Below, in pieces: positions 23,281 to 31,742 of a stretch of DNA of 64,000 nt (position 1 is its first letter; the number at the start of each line of letters is the position of its first letter). This DNA comes from Desulfosporosinus cupriresistens (GTDB taxonomy: Bacteria > Bacillota > Desulfitobacteriia > Desulfitobacteriales > Desulfitobacteriaceae), in assembly GCF_001707885.1 (NCBI RefSeq), contig NZ_MASS01000008.1, forward strand, positions 40,910 to 104,909. Direction: 5' to 3'. The position numbers were made by a program, and so were the translations under genes. The notes under the pieces are model-generated. The model had not been told where the DNA came from. It made no database searches and saw only the letters and a list, made by a program, of their open reading frames with translations.

Positions 23281-23661
23281 TTATTTAACTTCGACGGTTG
23301 CGCCAGCTTCGGTTAATTTAGCCTTCAGAGCCTCAGCTTCGTCCTTAGTAACTTTCTCTTTGACTGCTTTTGGAGCATTGTCTACGAGATCTTTAGCTTC
23401 TTTGAGACCTAAGCCTGTTGCTTCACGAACAACTTTGATAACGCCAATTTTAGAAGCTCCGCAATTCATGAGCATAACATCAAATTCTGTCTTTTCTTCT
23501 GCTTCTTCAGCTGCAGGAGCTGCGCCTCCAGCTACGCCTGCAACTGCTACAGGAGCTGCCGCGCTAACACCAAACTCTTCTTCAAACGCCTTAACCAATT
23601 CAGATAGCTCGAGAACTGTTAAACCTTTAACGGATTCTAGGATTTCATTTACTTTAGACAT
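23281..23661 (-). CDS. rplL: Large ribosomal subunit protein L7/L12
   Basis: Stalk protein that recruits and activates translational GTPases. 126 residues: an N-terminal dimerisation helix region, an Ala/Val-rich hinge ([19 protein letters not shown], residues about 35-53), and a C-terminal domain with [23 protein letters not shown] behind AAGGAGG. Follows rplJ by 48 nt. Confidence 0.98.
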   Translation of the reverse strand: MSKVNEILESVKGLTVLELSELVKAFEEEFGVSAAAPVAVAGVAGGAAPAAEEAEEKTEFDVMLMNCGASKIGVIKVVREATGLGLKEAKDLVDNAPKAVKEKVTKDEAEALKAKLTEAGATVEVK

Positions 23662-23709
23662 TTTATTTCCTCCTTAAAATATGAATACTTTTTGACGAAG
23701 ATCATTAGA

Positions 23710-24237
23710 CTATTGTGCTGCCTTGAGCTTACGCACTTCTTCCAAGGCATATCCCATTTTGCGGATCGGTCCTTGGAGAACGTTGACCATACCAGCAAGA
23801 GGCGCCTGCATTCCACGTAAGACCATAGCAAGGAGAACTTCGCGTGAAGGAAGTTCAGCCAGAGCTTTAACACCCTCTGCACCAATTACCTTTCCTTCTA
23901 AAACCCCAGCCTTAATTTTAAATGTTTTGAGTTTATTTACCTTCACAAATTCCATTAAAATTTTAGCGGGAGCAACAGGATCTGCACTAAAAGCAAGCGC
24001 TGTCGGTCCTTTTAGATAAGATTCTAGACCCTCTACTCCAATTTCATCGGCTGCACGACGTACGAGTGTGTTTTTCAAAACTCGATACTCCACTCCAGCT
24101 TGACGCAATTGAGTACGCAATTGGGTCACTTGGGCTACTGTCAAACCACGATAGTCAGCCAATACAACACTTGAAGCTTGTTGGAACTTCTCCTTAATTT
24201 CCGAAACGACTTGGCCTTTTTCTTCTATATTAAGCAT
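23710..24237 (-). CDS. rplJ: Large ribosomal subunit protein L10
   Basis: Stalk base carrying L7/L12 dimers. 175 residues. The N-terminal globular domain has [20 protein letters not shown] at residues about 22-41; the C-terminal helix binds L12. ATG at 24237 behind AAGGAGG. Expression is probably set by the leader at 24496-24603, from which it is separated by a repeat element. Confidence 0.97.
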   Translation of the reverse strand: MLNIEEKGQVVSEIKEKFQQASSVVLADYRGLTVAQVTQLRTQLRQAGVEYRVLKNTLVRRAADEIGVEGLESYLKGPTALAFSADPVAPAKILMEFVKVNKLKTFKIKAGVLEGKVIGAEGVKALAELPSREVLLAMVLRGMQAPLAGMVNVLQGPIRKMGYALEEVRKLKAAQ

Positions 24238-24266
24238 TCTGTATACCTCCTTCCTTCAGATAAACT

Positions 24267-24494
24267 TAAAGAAAACTTGGCAGGCGACTGCCTAGTTGCA
24301 CTTATGCGCTGGCCATGGATGGCCGAGTGTCCCTGTAGCCAAGACTCGAACAGGACGTTCGAGATTAGAGCACCGCCCGAAGACACTGTCTTCGCACATA
24401 TTAGCTTTCTTGCAGGTTGGCAAGGTGCCATGATGGCGAGAAGTGACCTTCCAGAAAGTATGCAAACGAAGTTTATACTTTCTGACTAGTGCAG
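24267..24494 (+). repeat. Dispersed hairpin repeat, copy A (longest)
   Basis: About 228 nt inserted between the L10 leader terminator and the rplJ ribosome site. Plus-strand order: TAAAGAAAACTTGGC; a GGCCAT/ATGGCC hairpin; a CTCGAAC/GTTCGAG 7-bp hairpin; the palindrome CGAAGACACTGTCTTCG; CTTGCAGG; ATGGCGAGAAG; CCTTCCAGAAAGTATGCAA; and a closing 9-bp hairpin AGAAAGTAT/ATACTTTCT. It shares these blocks with copies at 28313 and 38171. Transcribed antisense as part of the rplJ 5' leader. Confidence 0.85.
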
Positions 24495-24495
24495 C

Positions 24496-24603
24496 AAAAA
24501 ACCTCCGCGCCTGCAGAGGTTAAGAACGCCAAATAAGTATCTATCGGCTTGTCTTCCAACCTCGGCAGGACATTAAGCCTTTCGGCGCCTGCTTTCTACA
24601 GCG
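24496..24603 (-). promoter_or_regulatory. L10 (rplJ) leader with attenuator terminator
   Basis: The minus strand carries the blocks AGCAGGCGCC, AAGGCTTAATG and TCCTGCCGAGG that typify the L10 leader. It ends in a terminator where AACCTC (24516-24521) pairs with GAGGTT (24500-24505) and runs into six T (24496-24501). In such leaders, binding of excess L10(L12)4 favours termination. The boundary at 24603 is approximate. Confidence 0.75.
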
Positions 24604-24666
24604 GACATTATTCAATTCTTGGTAAGTCTATCCCATTTACAAGATACTGTCAAGAACATGCTCTTA

Positions 24667-25359
24667 TTATAGAGCTTTTGCAGGGTTAATGCGTACACCA
24701 GGACCCATTGTTGAGCAAACCGTAACACTGCGCATATATTGACCTTTTGCAGCTGCAGGTTTAGCTTTAACGATAGTCTCCGCTAACACACGATAGTTCT
24801 CTAACAGTTGATCCGCGCTGAACGAGGCTTTGCCAATTGGCGCATGTATAATACCAGCCTTCTCTGCACGGTATTCAATCTTCCCAGCTTTAATTTCTTT
24901 GATCGCACGAGTTACATCAGGTGTGACCGTTCCAGTTTTCGGGTTTGGCATAAGTCCTTTAGGTCCGAGAACACGGCCCAATTTACCAACCATTCCCATC
25001 ATGTCTGGCGTTGCAACAACAACTTCAAAGTCAAACCAGCCTTGCTCGATTTTCGCAATCATGTCTTCTGCGCCGACAAAGTCTGCACCAGCTGCTTCTG
25101 CCTCTTTGGCCTTATCCCCTTTAGCAAATACCAACACTGACCGAGTTTTACCCGTTCCATTAGGTAGCACAATTGCGCCACGAATTTGTTGGTCTGCATG
25201 ACGAGTGTCAATGCCTAATTTAAAAGCGACTTCAACTGTTTCATCAAACTTTGCTTTAGCATTAGCTTTTACAACTGCAAATGCCTCTGCCGGTTCATGA
25301 AGCATATTGCGATCAAAAGATTTTACTGCCTCTTGATACTTTTTACCTACTTTAGCCAT
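24667..25359 (-). CDS. rplA: Large ribosomal subunit protein L1
   Basis: Mobile L1 stalk protein next to the E site. 230 residues. The signature [15 protein letters not shown] lies near residues 134-148. ATG at 25359 behind AAGGAGG. Between rplK and the L10 leader. Confidence 0.98.
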   Translation of the reverse strand: MAKVGKKYQEAVKSFDRNMLHEPAEAFAVVKANAKAKFDETVEVAFKLGIDTRHADQQIRGAIVLPNGTGKTRSVLVFAKGDKAKEAEAAGADFVGAEDMIAKIEQGWFDFEVVVATPDMMGMVGKLGRVLGPKGLMPNPKTGTVTPDVTRAIKEIKAGKIEYRAEKAGIIHAPIGKASFSADQLLENYRVLAETIVKAKPAAAKGQYMRSVTVCSTMGPGVRINPAKAL

Positions 25360-25409
25360 TCTTTTAACCTCCTTGTGGTTATGCGGGTCTAAACCCTCCC
25401 ACAGTAATT

Positions 25410-25838
25410 TTAGCCCTCTACAACATCGATGCCCATGCTCCGCGCTGTACCTTCAATCATGCGCATTGCTGCTTCGACTGTTGCTGCATTCAGATCCTTC
25501 ATCTTTATGTCCGCGATCTCGCGCACCTTAGATTTGGGGACGCTTGCAACCTTTTTGCGGTTCGGCTCAGCAGAACCGGAAGTAATATTCGCCGCTTTTT
25601 TAAGCAATACTGCTGCCGGCGGAGTTTTGGTGATAAAGGTAAAAGAACGATCCTCATAGACAGTAATCTCAACCGGAATAATAAGTCCCGCTTGATCCTT
25701 GGTGCGTTCATTGTATTCTTTGCAGAAGGCCATAATGTTGACCCCATGTTGACCCAGAGCTGGACCAACCGGAGGTGCTGGTGTAGCTTTCCCTGCCGTA
25801 ATCGCCAATTTTACCAATCCAATTACTTTTTTTGCCAT
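25410..25838 (-). CDS. rplK: Large ribosomal subunit protein L11
   Basis: GTPase-centre protein, 142 residues from the ATG at 25838 ([13 protein letters not shown]). An ATG two codons upstream (25844) is only 4 nt from GGAGG and is less likely. N-terminal [24 protein letters not shown] and the C-terminal 23S-binding helix ([20 protein letters not shown]) are intact. Confidence 0.97.
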   Translation of the reverse strand: MAKKVIGLVKLAITAGKATPAPPVGPALGQHGVNIMAFCKEYNERTKDQAGLIIPVEITVYEDRSFTFITKTPPAAVLLKKAANITSGSAEPNRKKVASVPKSKVREIADIKMKDLNAATVEAAMRMIEGTARSMGIDVVEG

Positions 25839-25873
25839 TGTCATTACACCTCCTTGTTAAAGTATCTCTTCCC

Positions 25874-26401
25874 TTAGTCGAGTTTTTGAACCTGTGCGAA
25901 CTCCAACTCAACCGGAGTCTCTCGTCCAAACATGGACACTTCGACCCGCAGTTTGCCTTTGTCTGCAAGGATTTCACGAACCACTCCCACGAAGTCCTTA
26001 AAGGGACCAGCAATAACTTGGACACTTTGATTAATCTCAAAATCAATCCGCGTGTGGACTTCATCCATCCCCATTTGTTGCAAAATCTTTACAACTTCTT
26101 GATCGAGTAAAGGAATTGGCTTTGTTCCAGTTCCAACAAACCCAGTTACTCCAGGTGTATTACGTACAACATACCATGAATCGTCTGTCATTTCCATTTC
26201 GACGAGTACATAGCCTGGATAGACCTTGCGCTTAGTGACCTTTTCTTTTCCGTTCTTGAACTCGATTTCATCTTCCATCGGAACAAGTACACGAAAAATC
26301 TTTTCTTCCATGTTCATGGACTCGACTCGTTTTTCGAGATTCATCTTTACTTTGTTTTCATACCCGGAATATGTGTGAATAACAAACCAGTCTTTTGCCA
26401 T
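25874..26401 (-). CDS. nusG: Transcription termination/antitermination protein NusG
   Basis: Binds the RNA polymerase clamp and couples transcription to translation through S10. 175 residues: an NGN domain (WFVIHTYSGYENKVKMNLE at the start; VYPGYVLVEMEM in the middle) and a C-terminal KOW domain (VIAGPFKDFVGVV). ATG at 26401 behind GGAGG. Standard secE-nusG-rplK order. Confidence 0.98.
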   Translation of the reverse strand: MAKDWFVIHTYSGYENKVKMNLEKRVESMNMEEKIFRVLVPMEDEIEFKNGKEKVTKRKVYPGYVLVEMEMTDDSWYVVRNTPGVTGFVGTGTKPIPLLDQEVVKILQQMGMDEVHTRIDFEINQSVQVIAGPFKDFVGVVREILADKGKLRVEVSMFGRETPVELEFAQVQKLD

Positions 26402-26444
26402 TTCTCAGGGACCTCCTCAGACACTGCCTTAGAGACTCACGGGG

Positions 26445-26666
26445 TTAGGGCAGTAACTTGGTCAAGACCCAACTTAAGCCACTATCGACAAACCACATCA
26501 GAACTGAAACAATCGCCACCGCAACAAACACAACCGCTGTGTAGGTGAGCAACTGTCTACGGCTAGGCCAATGAACTTTCTTTAACTCGCTCAAAACCCC
26601 ACGGAAATACTCCGCTACCTTATCCGTCTGTCGCTGAGTATTGGCCGGTTTTTTCAACGCGCCCAT
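26445..26666 (-). CDS. secE: Protein translocase subunit SecE
   Basis: Clamps SecY in the membrane. 73 residues, the short Gram-positive form: a hydrophilic segment, the amphipathic helix VLSELKKVHWPSRRQLLTYT, and a single membrane span (VVFVAVAIVSVLMWFV). The ATG at 26666 follows AAGGAAGTGAA; a GTG one codon upstream is possible. Confidence 0.96.
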   Translation of the reverse strand: MGALKKPANTQRQTDKVAEYFRGVLSELKKVHWPSRRQLLTYTAVVFVAVAIVSVLMWFVDSGLSWVLTKLLP

Positions 26667-26735
26667 CACTTCACTTCCTTACACGACACTGTGACAACGC
26701 TTCCTGGCGTACAGTCTAAACCATTGCAAAAAAAA

Positions 26736-26885
26736 TTACTTCGTTTCTTTATGAAGAGTGTGAGTCTTGCAAAACTTGCAAAACTTCTGAGCCTCCAAAC
26801 GATCTGGATTATTTTTCTTATTTTTTATTGTAGCATAGTTACGGTGCTTGCAATCCGTACACGCTAAAATAATGCCAACACGCAT
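26736..26885 (-). CDS. rpmG: Large ribosomal subunit protein L33, zinc-binding type
   Basis: 49 codons translated directly from the sequence, starting [12 protein letters not shown] and ending LHKETK. Four cysteines (C9, C12, C36, C39) form the zinc ribbon of the Zn-dependent L33. ATG at 26885 behind GGAGGTG. Its place before secE and nusG matches other Firmicutes. Confidence 0.96.
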   Translation of the reverse strand: MRVGIILACTDCKHRNYATIKNKKNNPDRLEAQKFCKFCKTHTLHKETK

Positions 26886-26942
26886 TCACGAACACCTCCC
26901 GGACAACGGTAGGACGCTGTATTTTAATACATTACTCAAAAT

Positions 26943-26971
26943 ACTTTATCACAAGACAATTTCTCTGTCAA
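26943..26971 (-). promoter_or_regulatory. Probable promoter of rpmG-secE-nusG
   Basis: TTGACA (26966-26971), 17-nt spacer and TAAAGT (26943-26948) on the minus strand. It lies between the tRNA terminator and rpmG. The -10 matches the consensus at 4 of 6 positions. Confidence 0.6.
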
Positions 26972-26988
26972 GAAAAAATATCTTATAA

Positions 26989-27011
26989 CAAAAAAGACAG
27001 CTTTGCTGTCT
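26989..27011 (-). terminator. Terminator after tRNA-fMet
   Basis: AGACAGC and GCTGTCT form a 7-bp stem with a 3-nt loop followed on the minus strand by TTTTTT. It lies just after the tRNA 3' end, isolating the tRNA pair from rpmG. Confidence 0.8.
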
Positions 27012-27020
27012 GATTGAACT

Positions 27021-27095
27021 TGGTTGCGGGGGCCGGATTTGAACCGACGGCCTTCGGGTTATGAGCCCGACGAGCTACCACTGCTCCACCCCGCG
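27021..27095 (-). tRNA. Initiator tRNA-Met (CAT)
   Basis: Cloverleaf with anticodon CAT in the loop CTCATAA. Initiator hallmarks are visible: C1 faces A72 (unpaired), and the anticodon stem holds three consecutive G-C pairs (GGG/CCC). The CCA end is encoded. 75 nt. Confidence 0.93.
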
Positions 27096-27200
27096 AAGTT
27101 GCATAACCCAGCTGTACAAGATGCCTAGCACTTTGCCATCTGTTCCGTGAATTAGTGTGCCCACCTGGGAAACCCTATTCAAATTTAATGACTACCTTAA

Positions 27201-27276
27201 TGGAGCCGATGGCAGGACTCGAACCTGTAACCTGCTGATTACAAATCAGCTGCTCTACCAATTGAGCTACATCGGC
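27201..27276 (-). tRNA. tRNA-Thr (TGT)
   Basis: 76-nt cloverleaf starting GCCGATG and ending in encoded CCA. Anticodon stem GCTGA/TCAGC with loop TTTGTAA gives anticodon TGT, reading ACA and other threonine codons. Transcribed ahead of tRNA-fMet. Confidence 0.93.
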
Positions 27277-27324
27277 ACTAATTATTCGTGCTTTATTCGA
27301 CACATTATCGCTAGGCACTTATGC

Positions 27325-27353
27325 AGTATACCATCTTTCTTTTGGCAATGCAA
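27325..27353 (-). promoter_or_regulatory. Promoter of the tRNA-Thr/tRNA-fMet unit
   Basis: TTGCAT (27348-27353), a 17-nt spacer and TATACT (27325-27330) on the minus strand, about 50 nt upstream of tRNA-Thr. Confidence 0.7.
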
Positions 27354-27383
27354 GCTTTTTTATTTCTGAGGGTATATGTAAAA

Positions 27384-28034
27384 TCATCCATCTCTTCGTT
27401 CTAAATAGCGCTCGAGCTTCCTTTTAACCCTTTGCAACGCATTATCAATAGATTTTACATGTCTCCTCAAATCTACGGCGATTTCCTGATAAGATTTCCC
27501 TTCTAAATAAGACATCAGTACTTTCCACTCCAAGGAACTGAGGATTTCACCCATTTTTTCCTCGATGTCGTCAAATTCTTCCCGACTGATAATAAGTTCT
27601 TCCGGATCGGTAATTCGAGTTCCCGAAATTACATCTAAAAGTGTTCGATCAGAATCTTCGTCATAAATGGGTTTATTTAGAGAAACATATGAGTTTAGGG
27701 GAATGTGTTTCTGCCGGGTTGCTGTTTTAATCGCAGTAATAATCTGACGGGTGATACATAATTCGGCAAAAGCCCGAAAGGAAGAAAGTTTGTCGCCACG
27801 AAAGTCCCTAATGGCCTTATAGAGTCCGATCATACCCTCTTGGATAATATCTTCACGATCAGCTCCAATGAGAAAGTAAGAACGCGCTTTGGCCCTAACA
27901 AAGTTTTTATATTTGTTGATTAGGTGCTCCAGTGCAGTAGTGTCGCCTTCCTTTGCAAGCTCAACCACCTCTTCATCCACGATAACGTCGATGATTTCGC
28001 ATTCCGGTAGTTCTGATTGGGCTTGAAGAGTCAA
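27384..28034 (-). CDS. sigH: RNA polymerase sigma-H factor (stationary phase/sporulation)
   Basis: Sigma-70 family factor that in Bacillus directs early sporulation and competence genes. 216 residues. Region 2 has DREDIIQEGMIGLYKAIRDF near residues 60-79 followed by FRAFAELCITRQI. Region 4 has an HTH with SYQEIAVDLRRHVKSIDNAL. Start TTG at 28034 with AGGGGGGA upstream. Neighbours rlmB and rpmG-secE match the Bacillus locus, though yacP is missing. It supports an endospore former. Confidence 0.95.
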   Translation of the reverse strand: MTLQAQSELPECEIIDVIVDEEVVELAKEGDTTALEHLINKYKNFVRAKARSYFLIGADREDIIQEGMIGLYKAIRDFRGDKLSSFRAFAELCITRQIITAIKTATRQKHIPLNSYVSLNKPIYDEDSDRTLLDVISGTRITDPEELIISREEFDDIEEKMGEILSSLEWKVLMSYLEGKSYQEIAVDLRRHVKSIDNALQRVKRKLERYLERRDG

Positions 28035-28105
28035 GTTGATCCCCCCTACAATGTCGTCATGAAGAAGACGAAATCCGCCTCGCCCTTGTCCACGAGAACA
28101 TTCTC

Positions 28106-28135
28106 ATTATACTCGACCCTAAAGAAAAGCGTCAA
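28106..28135 (-). promoter_or_regulatory. Promoter of sigH
   Basis: TTGACG (28130-28135), an 18-nt spacer and TATAAT (28106-28111) on the minus strand, about 70 nt upstream of the sigH start. Confidence 0.7.
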
Positions 28136-28250
28136 GGCGAAGTTTTGGTTGTTCTGTCGCTATTAGCGAAGTTTAGATGCCTGAAGTCCGTAGCACGAAA
28201 TTGTTTGCATACAAACTTTTTAGAAATTGAAAAAATAGCAAGCCTAAACC

Positions 28251-28273
28251 CCCGATCCAAAATTGGGATCGGG
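28251..28273. terminator. Hairpin between sigH and rlmB
   Basis: CCCGATCC and GGATCGGG form an 8-bp perfect stem with a 7-nt loop. The minus strand continues GGGTTTAGG, so it probably ends the rlmB transcript, but T tracts are poor on both sides. The rest of the 28035-28414 gap holds the sigH promoter, a degraded repeat-like stretch (28143-28232) and repeat copy B. Confidence 0.5.
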
Positions 28274-28312
28274 CTTAGAGTTTCGCAGATTATAACTCGT
28301 GCTTTATCCCTC

Positions 28313-28436
28313 TAAAGAAAACTTGGCTGGCACCACGAAGACACTGTCTTCGCACGTATTAACCTTCTTGCAGGATGGCGAGAAGGGACCTTCCAGAAAG
28401 TATGCAACAAAAAGTTACACTTTCTGATTAGTAGAA
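28313..28436 (+). repeat. Dispersed hairpin repeat, copy B (enters rlmB)
   Basis: Plus-strand order TAAAGAAAACTTGGCTGGC, the palindrome CGAAGACACTGTCTTCG, CTTCTTGCAGG, ATGGCGAGAAG, CCTTCCAGAAAGTATGCAA, then a closing ACTTTCTGATTAGT. It is nearly identical to the second half of copy A. Its last 22 nt lie inside rlmB on the opposite strand and supply the codons for TNQKV and the stop. Confidence 0.85.
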
Positions 28437-29176
28437 CTAATTCTCTGTCTGAGAACTTCGTAAAGCATAACTGACCCTGCAACGCTAGCATTTAGCGAAG
28501 TAACCTGCCCCTTCATAGGTAAACTAACGATCTCGTCGCACTTCTCGCGAAGCAAACGACTTATGCCTTTCCCTTCGCTACCGATTACAATAACTCGAGC
28601 ACCTGTGAGATCCGCTTCGAAGGCTCCTCTCCCTCCCGCTTCAGCCCCAGACACCCAACACCCTCTCTTTTTCAATTCCTGCAACGCCTGAACCAAATTA
28701 CTCACTCGTGCGACACGCACATACTCTACTGCCCCAGCAGATGTTTTGGCAACCGTGCCCGTCAAAGTGACACTTCTCCGTTTGGGAATGATTACTCCAT
28801 GGGCTCCAACAGCATCTACCGTCCTCAGAAGTGCACCTAAATTATGTGGATCTTCGATCTCATCAAGCATCAAGATAAAGGGATCTTCTTGCCGCTCTTC
28901 CGCTAAGGCTAGAATGTCGTCGATACTGGAATATTCTCTTGCAGCGATGTAAGCAAGCATTCCTTGGTGTCGCTCTCGATCCGTTATTCGGTCAAGCGTT
29001 TGACGATCCACAAACTGGTAAGGAATACTCTTTTCATGCAATAGCGCGATAATTTCTTGATTACGTCCATTTGGACCTTCCGACAGAATAAGAACTTTGT
29101 TAACGGGCTTTCCGCTTTTCAGAAGCTCTAAAACAGGATTTTTCCCGTAAACTATTTCATCGTTCAAGTAGTTCAC
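28415..29176 (-). CDS. rlmB: 23S rRNA (guanosine-2'-O)-methyltransferase, SpoU family
   Basis: SAM-dependent ribose methylation of 23S rRNA (Gm2251-type). 253 residues: an N-terminal L30e-like substrate domain and a SPOUT knot with motif 1 DEIEDPHNLGALLRT (near residue 105), motif 2 VIGSEGKGISRL and motif 3 LPMKGQVTSLNASVAGSVMLYE. Start GTG at 29176, overlapping the thyX stop by 4 nt. The last codons come from repeat copy B, so the C-terminus is probably acquired. Confidence 0.95.
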   Translation of the reverse strand: MNYLNDEIVYGKNPVLELLKSGKPVNKVLILSEGPNGRNQEIIALLHEKSIPYQFVDRQTLDRITDRERHQGMLAYIAAREYSSIDDILALAEERQEDPFILMLDEIEDPHNLGALLRTVDAVGAHGVIIPKRRSVTLTGTVAKTSAGAVEYVRVARVSNLVQALQELKKRGCWVSGAEAGGRGAFEADLTGARVIVIGSEGKGISRLLREKCDEIVSLPMKGQVTSLNASVAGSVMLYEVLRQRISSTNQKV

Positions 29177-29850
29177 TTCTTTCCTTTCAGGGATTTCAAT
29201 CTTCCACAGCTATACTTGCCTTGATGACAGACCCCTTGAGTTACACAAGTCGGACCCGCTTCGCTAAAGAGATTGGGAGCTACGGCGCGTACCAATTGCA
29301 GCATCTTTTCCGCCAAGGAACGAATCTCCCACTGTGCCCTCATGCAAGTTCGATGTTCAAAAAAGTTCAATAATGATCGAGCATTAAACGTAGCCATTAG
29401 TGAAGTTGTGCAGGCATTAGGCAAGACATAACGGGCATCTTCTGGCGGCACACAACTTAAGAGTTCCTGATAGTCTTCTTGGAGACGGGCCATAACCTTT
29501 TCAAAGCGTCCTAACGATTCAGCGTTTTGCTTTACACTTGGCGGAATGACAAACTCAAAGCCTTTTTCTTCGACATACCGCTGGGAACGCTGAGAATAAC
29601 TCGCAATCCGATGGCGTACAAGCTGGTGGGAAAGTGCACGCGAGACACCATCTATAGAAAACTGAAAACTTACATGCTCAAAAGTGGAAAGATGGCCCAT
29701 CTCTCGTAATTTACGGACGAAGCTTGCCACCGCCTCATCCTCTAAATGTTGTAAAAGATCAGGTACCGGGTCCGCTGAATAGCACAAGCGGGCAGCGGCG
29801 GCAACTACTTTTTCTGGATCAGGTGTGTATTGAATGAGATCCACACGCAT
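29173..29850 (-). CDS. thyX: Flavin-dependent thymidylate synthase
   Basis: Makes dTMP from dUMP using methylene-tetrahydrofolate and FAD/NADPH. 225 residues. The ThyX signature RHR-x7-S is at residues 79-81 and 89 (RHRIASYSQRS). Cysteine-rich C-terminus (CVTQGVCHQGKYSC). Between mrnC and rlmB, a placement seen in clostridia; no thyA is in the window. Confidence 0.96.
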   Translation of the reverse strand: MRVDLIQYTPDPEKVVAAAARLCYSADPVPDLLQHLEDEAVASFVRKLREMGHLSTFEHVSFQFSIDGVSRALSHQLVRHRIASYSQRSQRYVEEKGFEFVIPPSVKQNAESLGRFEKVMARLQEDYQELLSCVPPEDARYVLPNACTTSLMATFNARSLLNFFEHRTCMRAQWEIRSLAEKMLQLVRAVAPNLFSEAGPTCVTQGVCHQGKYSCGRLKSLKGKK

Positions 29851-29880
29851 CGTAACAGTTCCCTCTCTTCTCTTTACTTT

Positions 29881-30285
29881 TCAGACATTTTCTGCCTCTT
29901 TCAGCAATTCCTCCTGAAGCATGTTGTCGACCTTGTTAAATGCCCATTGCATACGCTCGATTTGTCCGTTCATATGCCAATAACCTACTAAGCATTCAAA
30001 CGCTGTCGCATGCCGATAGGTCACCACATCTACATTTTTGGGATGCCCTCCCTTGGCATTTCGTCCACGTAAAACAACTCGCTGTTCAACTTCATCGAGA
30101 TCTGGCAAAAGGACGCGCAAAAGTTGAGCTTGGGTACTGGCACGAACATAGCTGATTGCTTGTTTGTGAAGTTCCTTGACTTTTTCATACCCCAGCTCCA
30201 GCAGATGTGTACGAACCCAAAGTTCGTAGACCGCATCTCCCAAGTAGGCCAATGTTAAGGCATTCATTTCCTGCCAATTTCGCAT
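29881..30285 (-). CDS. mrnC: Mini-ribonuclease III
   Basis: RNase III-like nuclease without a dsRNA-binding domain, which in Bacillus matures the 23S rRNA ends. 134 residues. The catalytic signature LAYLGDAVYELWVR is at residues about 12-25, and the second acidic segment is ATAFECLVGYWHM. ATG at 30285 behind AAGGAG. Directly downstream of cysS as in Bacillus. Confidence 0.95.
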   Translation of the reverse strand: MRNWQEMNALTLAYLGDAVYELWVRTHLLELGYEKVKELHKQAISYVRASTQAQLLRVLLPDLDEVEQRVVLRGRNAKGGHPKNVDVVTYRHATAFECLVGYWHMNGQIERMQWAFNKVDNMLQEELLKEAENV

Positions 30286-30305
30286 GGATTCTCCTTTTCA
30301 ACTAC

Positions 30306-31742
30306 TTAGTTTCCTCTTATTTGCCACCTCGCACCTTGCGGGGTATCCTCAATGACAATACCTTTATCTTTGAGCGCATCACGAATAAAATCTGCCATTT
30401 CCCAATCTTTCTTCTGGCGGGAAAGTGACCGGATCTGTAACACAACCTCCATAACCTGCTTAAGCGTTTCATCGTTTGCGGCAGGAACTTGGACCGAATG
30501 AAGTAGGTCGATGCCAAGCACGCCGCCAAGTTCTACGAGGGTCTTTTGAGCTGTCGCCAACGCTTCTGAAGGAGCTGGGTTTTCCTGGACACACCCATTC
30601 ATCGTTTTAGCTAATTCGAAGAGCGCAGCATAGGCTAATGCTGAATTAAAATCATCATCCATCGCTTTTTCAAATGCTTCGCGCGCTTCTTTGGCAGCTT
30701 TAAATAATTCTGCCTCAATCTGTTCGTTTGACGAAGAGCCCTCTCGATCCAGCGCTTCTTGGGCCAAACGAATGCTGGTATGCAGCCGCTCCAACCCTTT
30801 TTGGGCCATCACCAGGTTCTGATCATTGAAATCCAATGGGCTGCGGTAATGAGTCCCTAGTAAATAAAATCGAATGACTTCACCTGAAAATTTAGCAAGT
30901 AACTCCCTGATTGTAAAAAAATTGCCTAAAGACTTAGACATCTTCTCTTGATTGATCGTCAAAAACGCATTGTGCATCCAATAATGGGCAAACGTCTGCC
31001 CTTTAAGGTACCCTTCCGTTTGGGCAATCTCATTTTCATGATGTGGGAAAACAAGATCTTCCCCGCCTCCGTGAACATCAAATCCAGACCCAAGATATTT
31101 TAAAGACATCGCTGTGCATTCAATATGCCAACCAGGACGTCCATTTCCCCACGGACTTTCCCAGAAAGGCTCTTCCGGCTTGGCTTTTTTCCAAAGTGCA
31201 AAATCCATGGGATGATGTTTTCGTTCATCCACCTCAACCCTGGCCCCAGCCTTCATATCTTCAAGCGTTCTACCGGACAACTTCCCATAATTAGGGAAAT
31301 GGTCGACTGCAAAGTAAACATCCCCATCCGTTTCATACGCTAACCCATTACTCACAAGTTCCTGAATAATCTCGATCATTTCCGGAATATGTTCGGTAGC
31401 CTTGGGGTGTATGGTAGCGGGGAGGAGGTTTAATTCTTTGGCATCTTTAAAATATTCTTCAATGTATTTTTGGCCTAAAGCCAAAGGATCCATCTCTTCA
31501 ACTTTACCACGCTGAATAATCTTGTCATCCACATCCGTAAAATTTTGGATGTAACGGACATCATACCCTTTATACATGAAATAACGACGAATCATATCAA
31601 ATACGACAAACATCCGTCCATTCCCCGCATGGAAATAGTTATAGGTCGTCGGTCCGCAAACGTACATCGCCACCTTCCCGCTCTCCCGGGGTTGGAACTC
31701 TTCCTTTTGACGGGTCATGGTGTTGAATAATTTCAAAGACAT
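30306..31742 (-). CDS. cysS: Cysteinyl-tRNA synthetase
   Basis: Charges tRNA-Cys. 478 residues, class I. The first zinc-ligand region is [15 protein letters not shown]; the HIGH motif is therefore [13 protein letters not shown] is intact, and the other zinc ligands fall in IECTAMSL and [12 protein letters not shown]. The ATG at 31742 has GAGGAG about 14 nt upstream. Its first 104 nt overlap the cysE 3' end in another frame. Under the Cys T-box. Confidence 0.97.
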   Translation of the reverse strand: MSLKLFNTMTRQKEEFQPRESGKVAMYVCGPTTYNYFHAGNGRMFVVFDMIRRYFMYKGYDVRYIQNFTDVDDKIIQRGKVEEMDPLALGQKYIEEYFKDAKELNLLPATIHPKATEHIPEMIEIIQELVSNGLAYETDGDVYFAVDHFPNYGKLSGRTLEDMKAGARVEVDERKHHPMDFALWKKAKPEEPFWESPWGNGRPGWHIECTAMSLKYLGSGFDVHGGGEDLVFPHHENEIAQTEGYLKGQTFAHYWMHNAFLTINQEKMSKSLGNFFTIRELLAKFSGEVIRFYLLGTHYRSPLDFNDQNLVMAQKGLERLHTSIRLAQEALDREGSSSNEQIEAELFKAAKEAREAFEKAMDDDFNSALAYAALFELAKTMNGCVQENPAPSEALATAQKTLVELGGVLGIDLLHSVQVPAANDETLKQVMEVVLQIRSLSRQKKDWEMADFIRDALKDKGIVIEDTPQGARWQIRGN

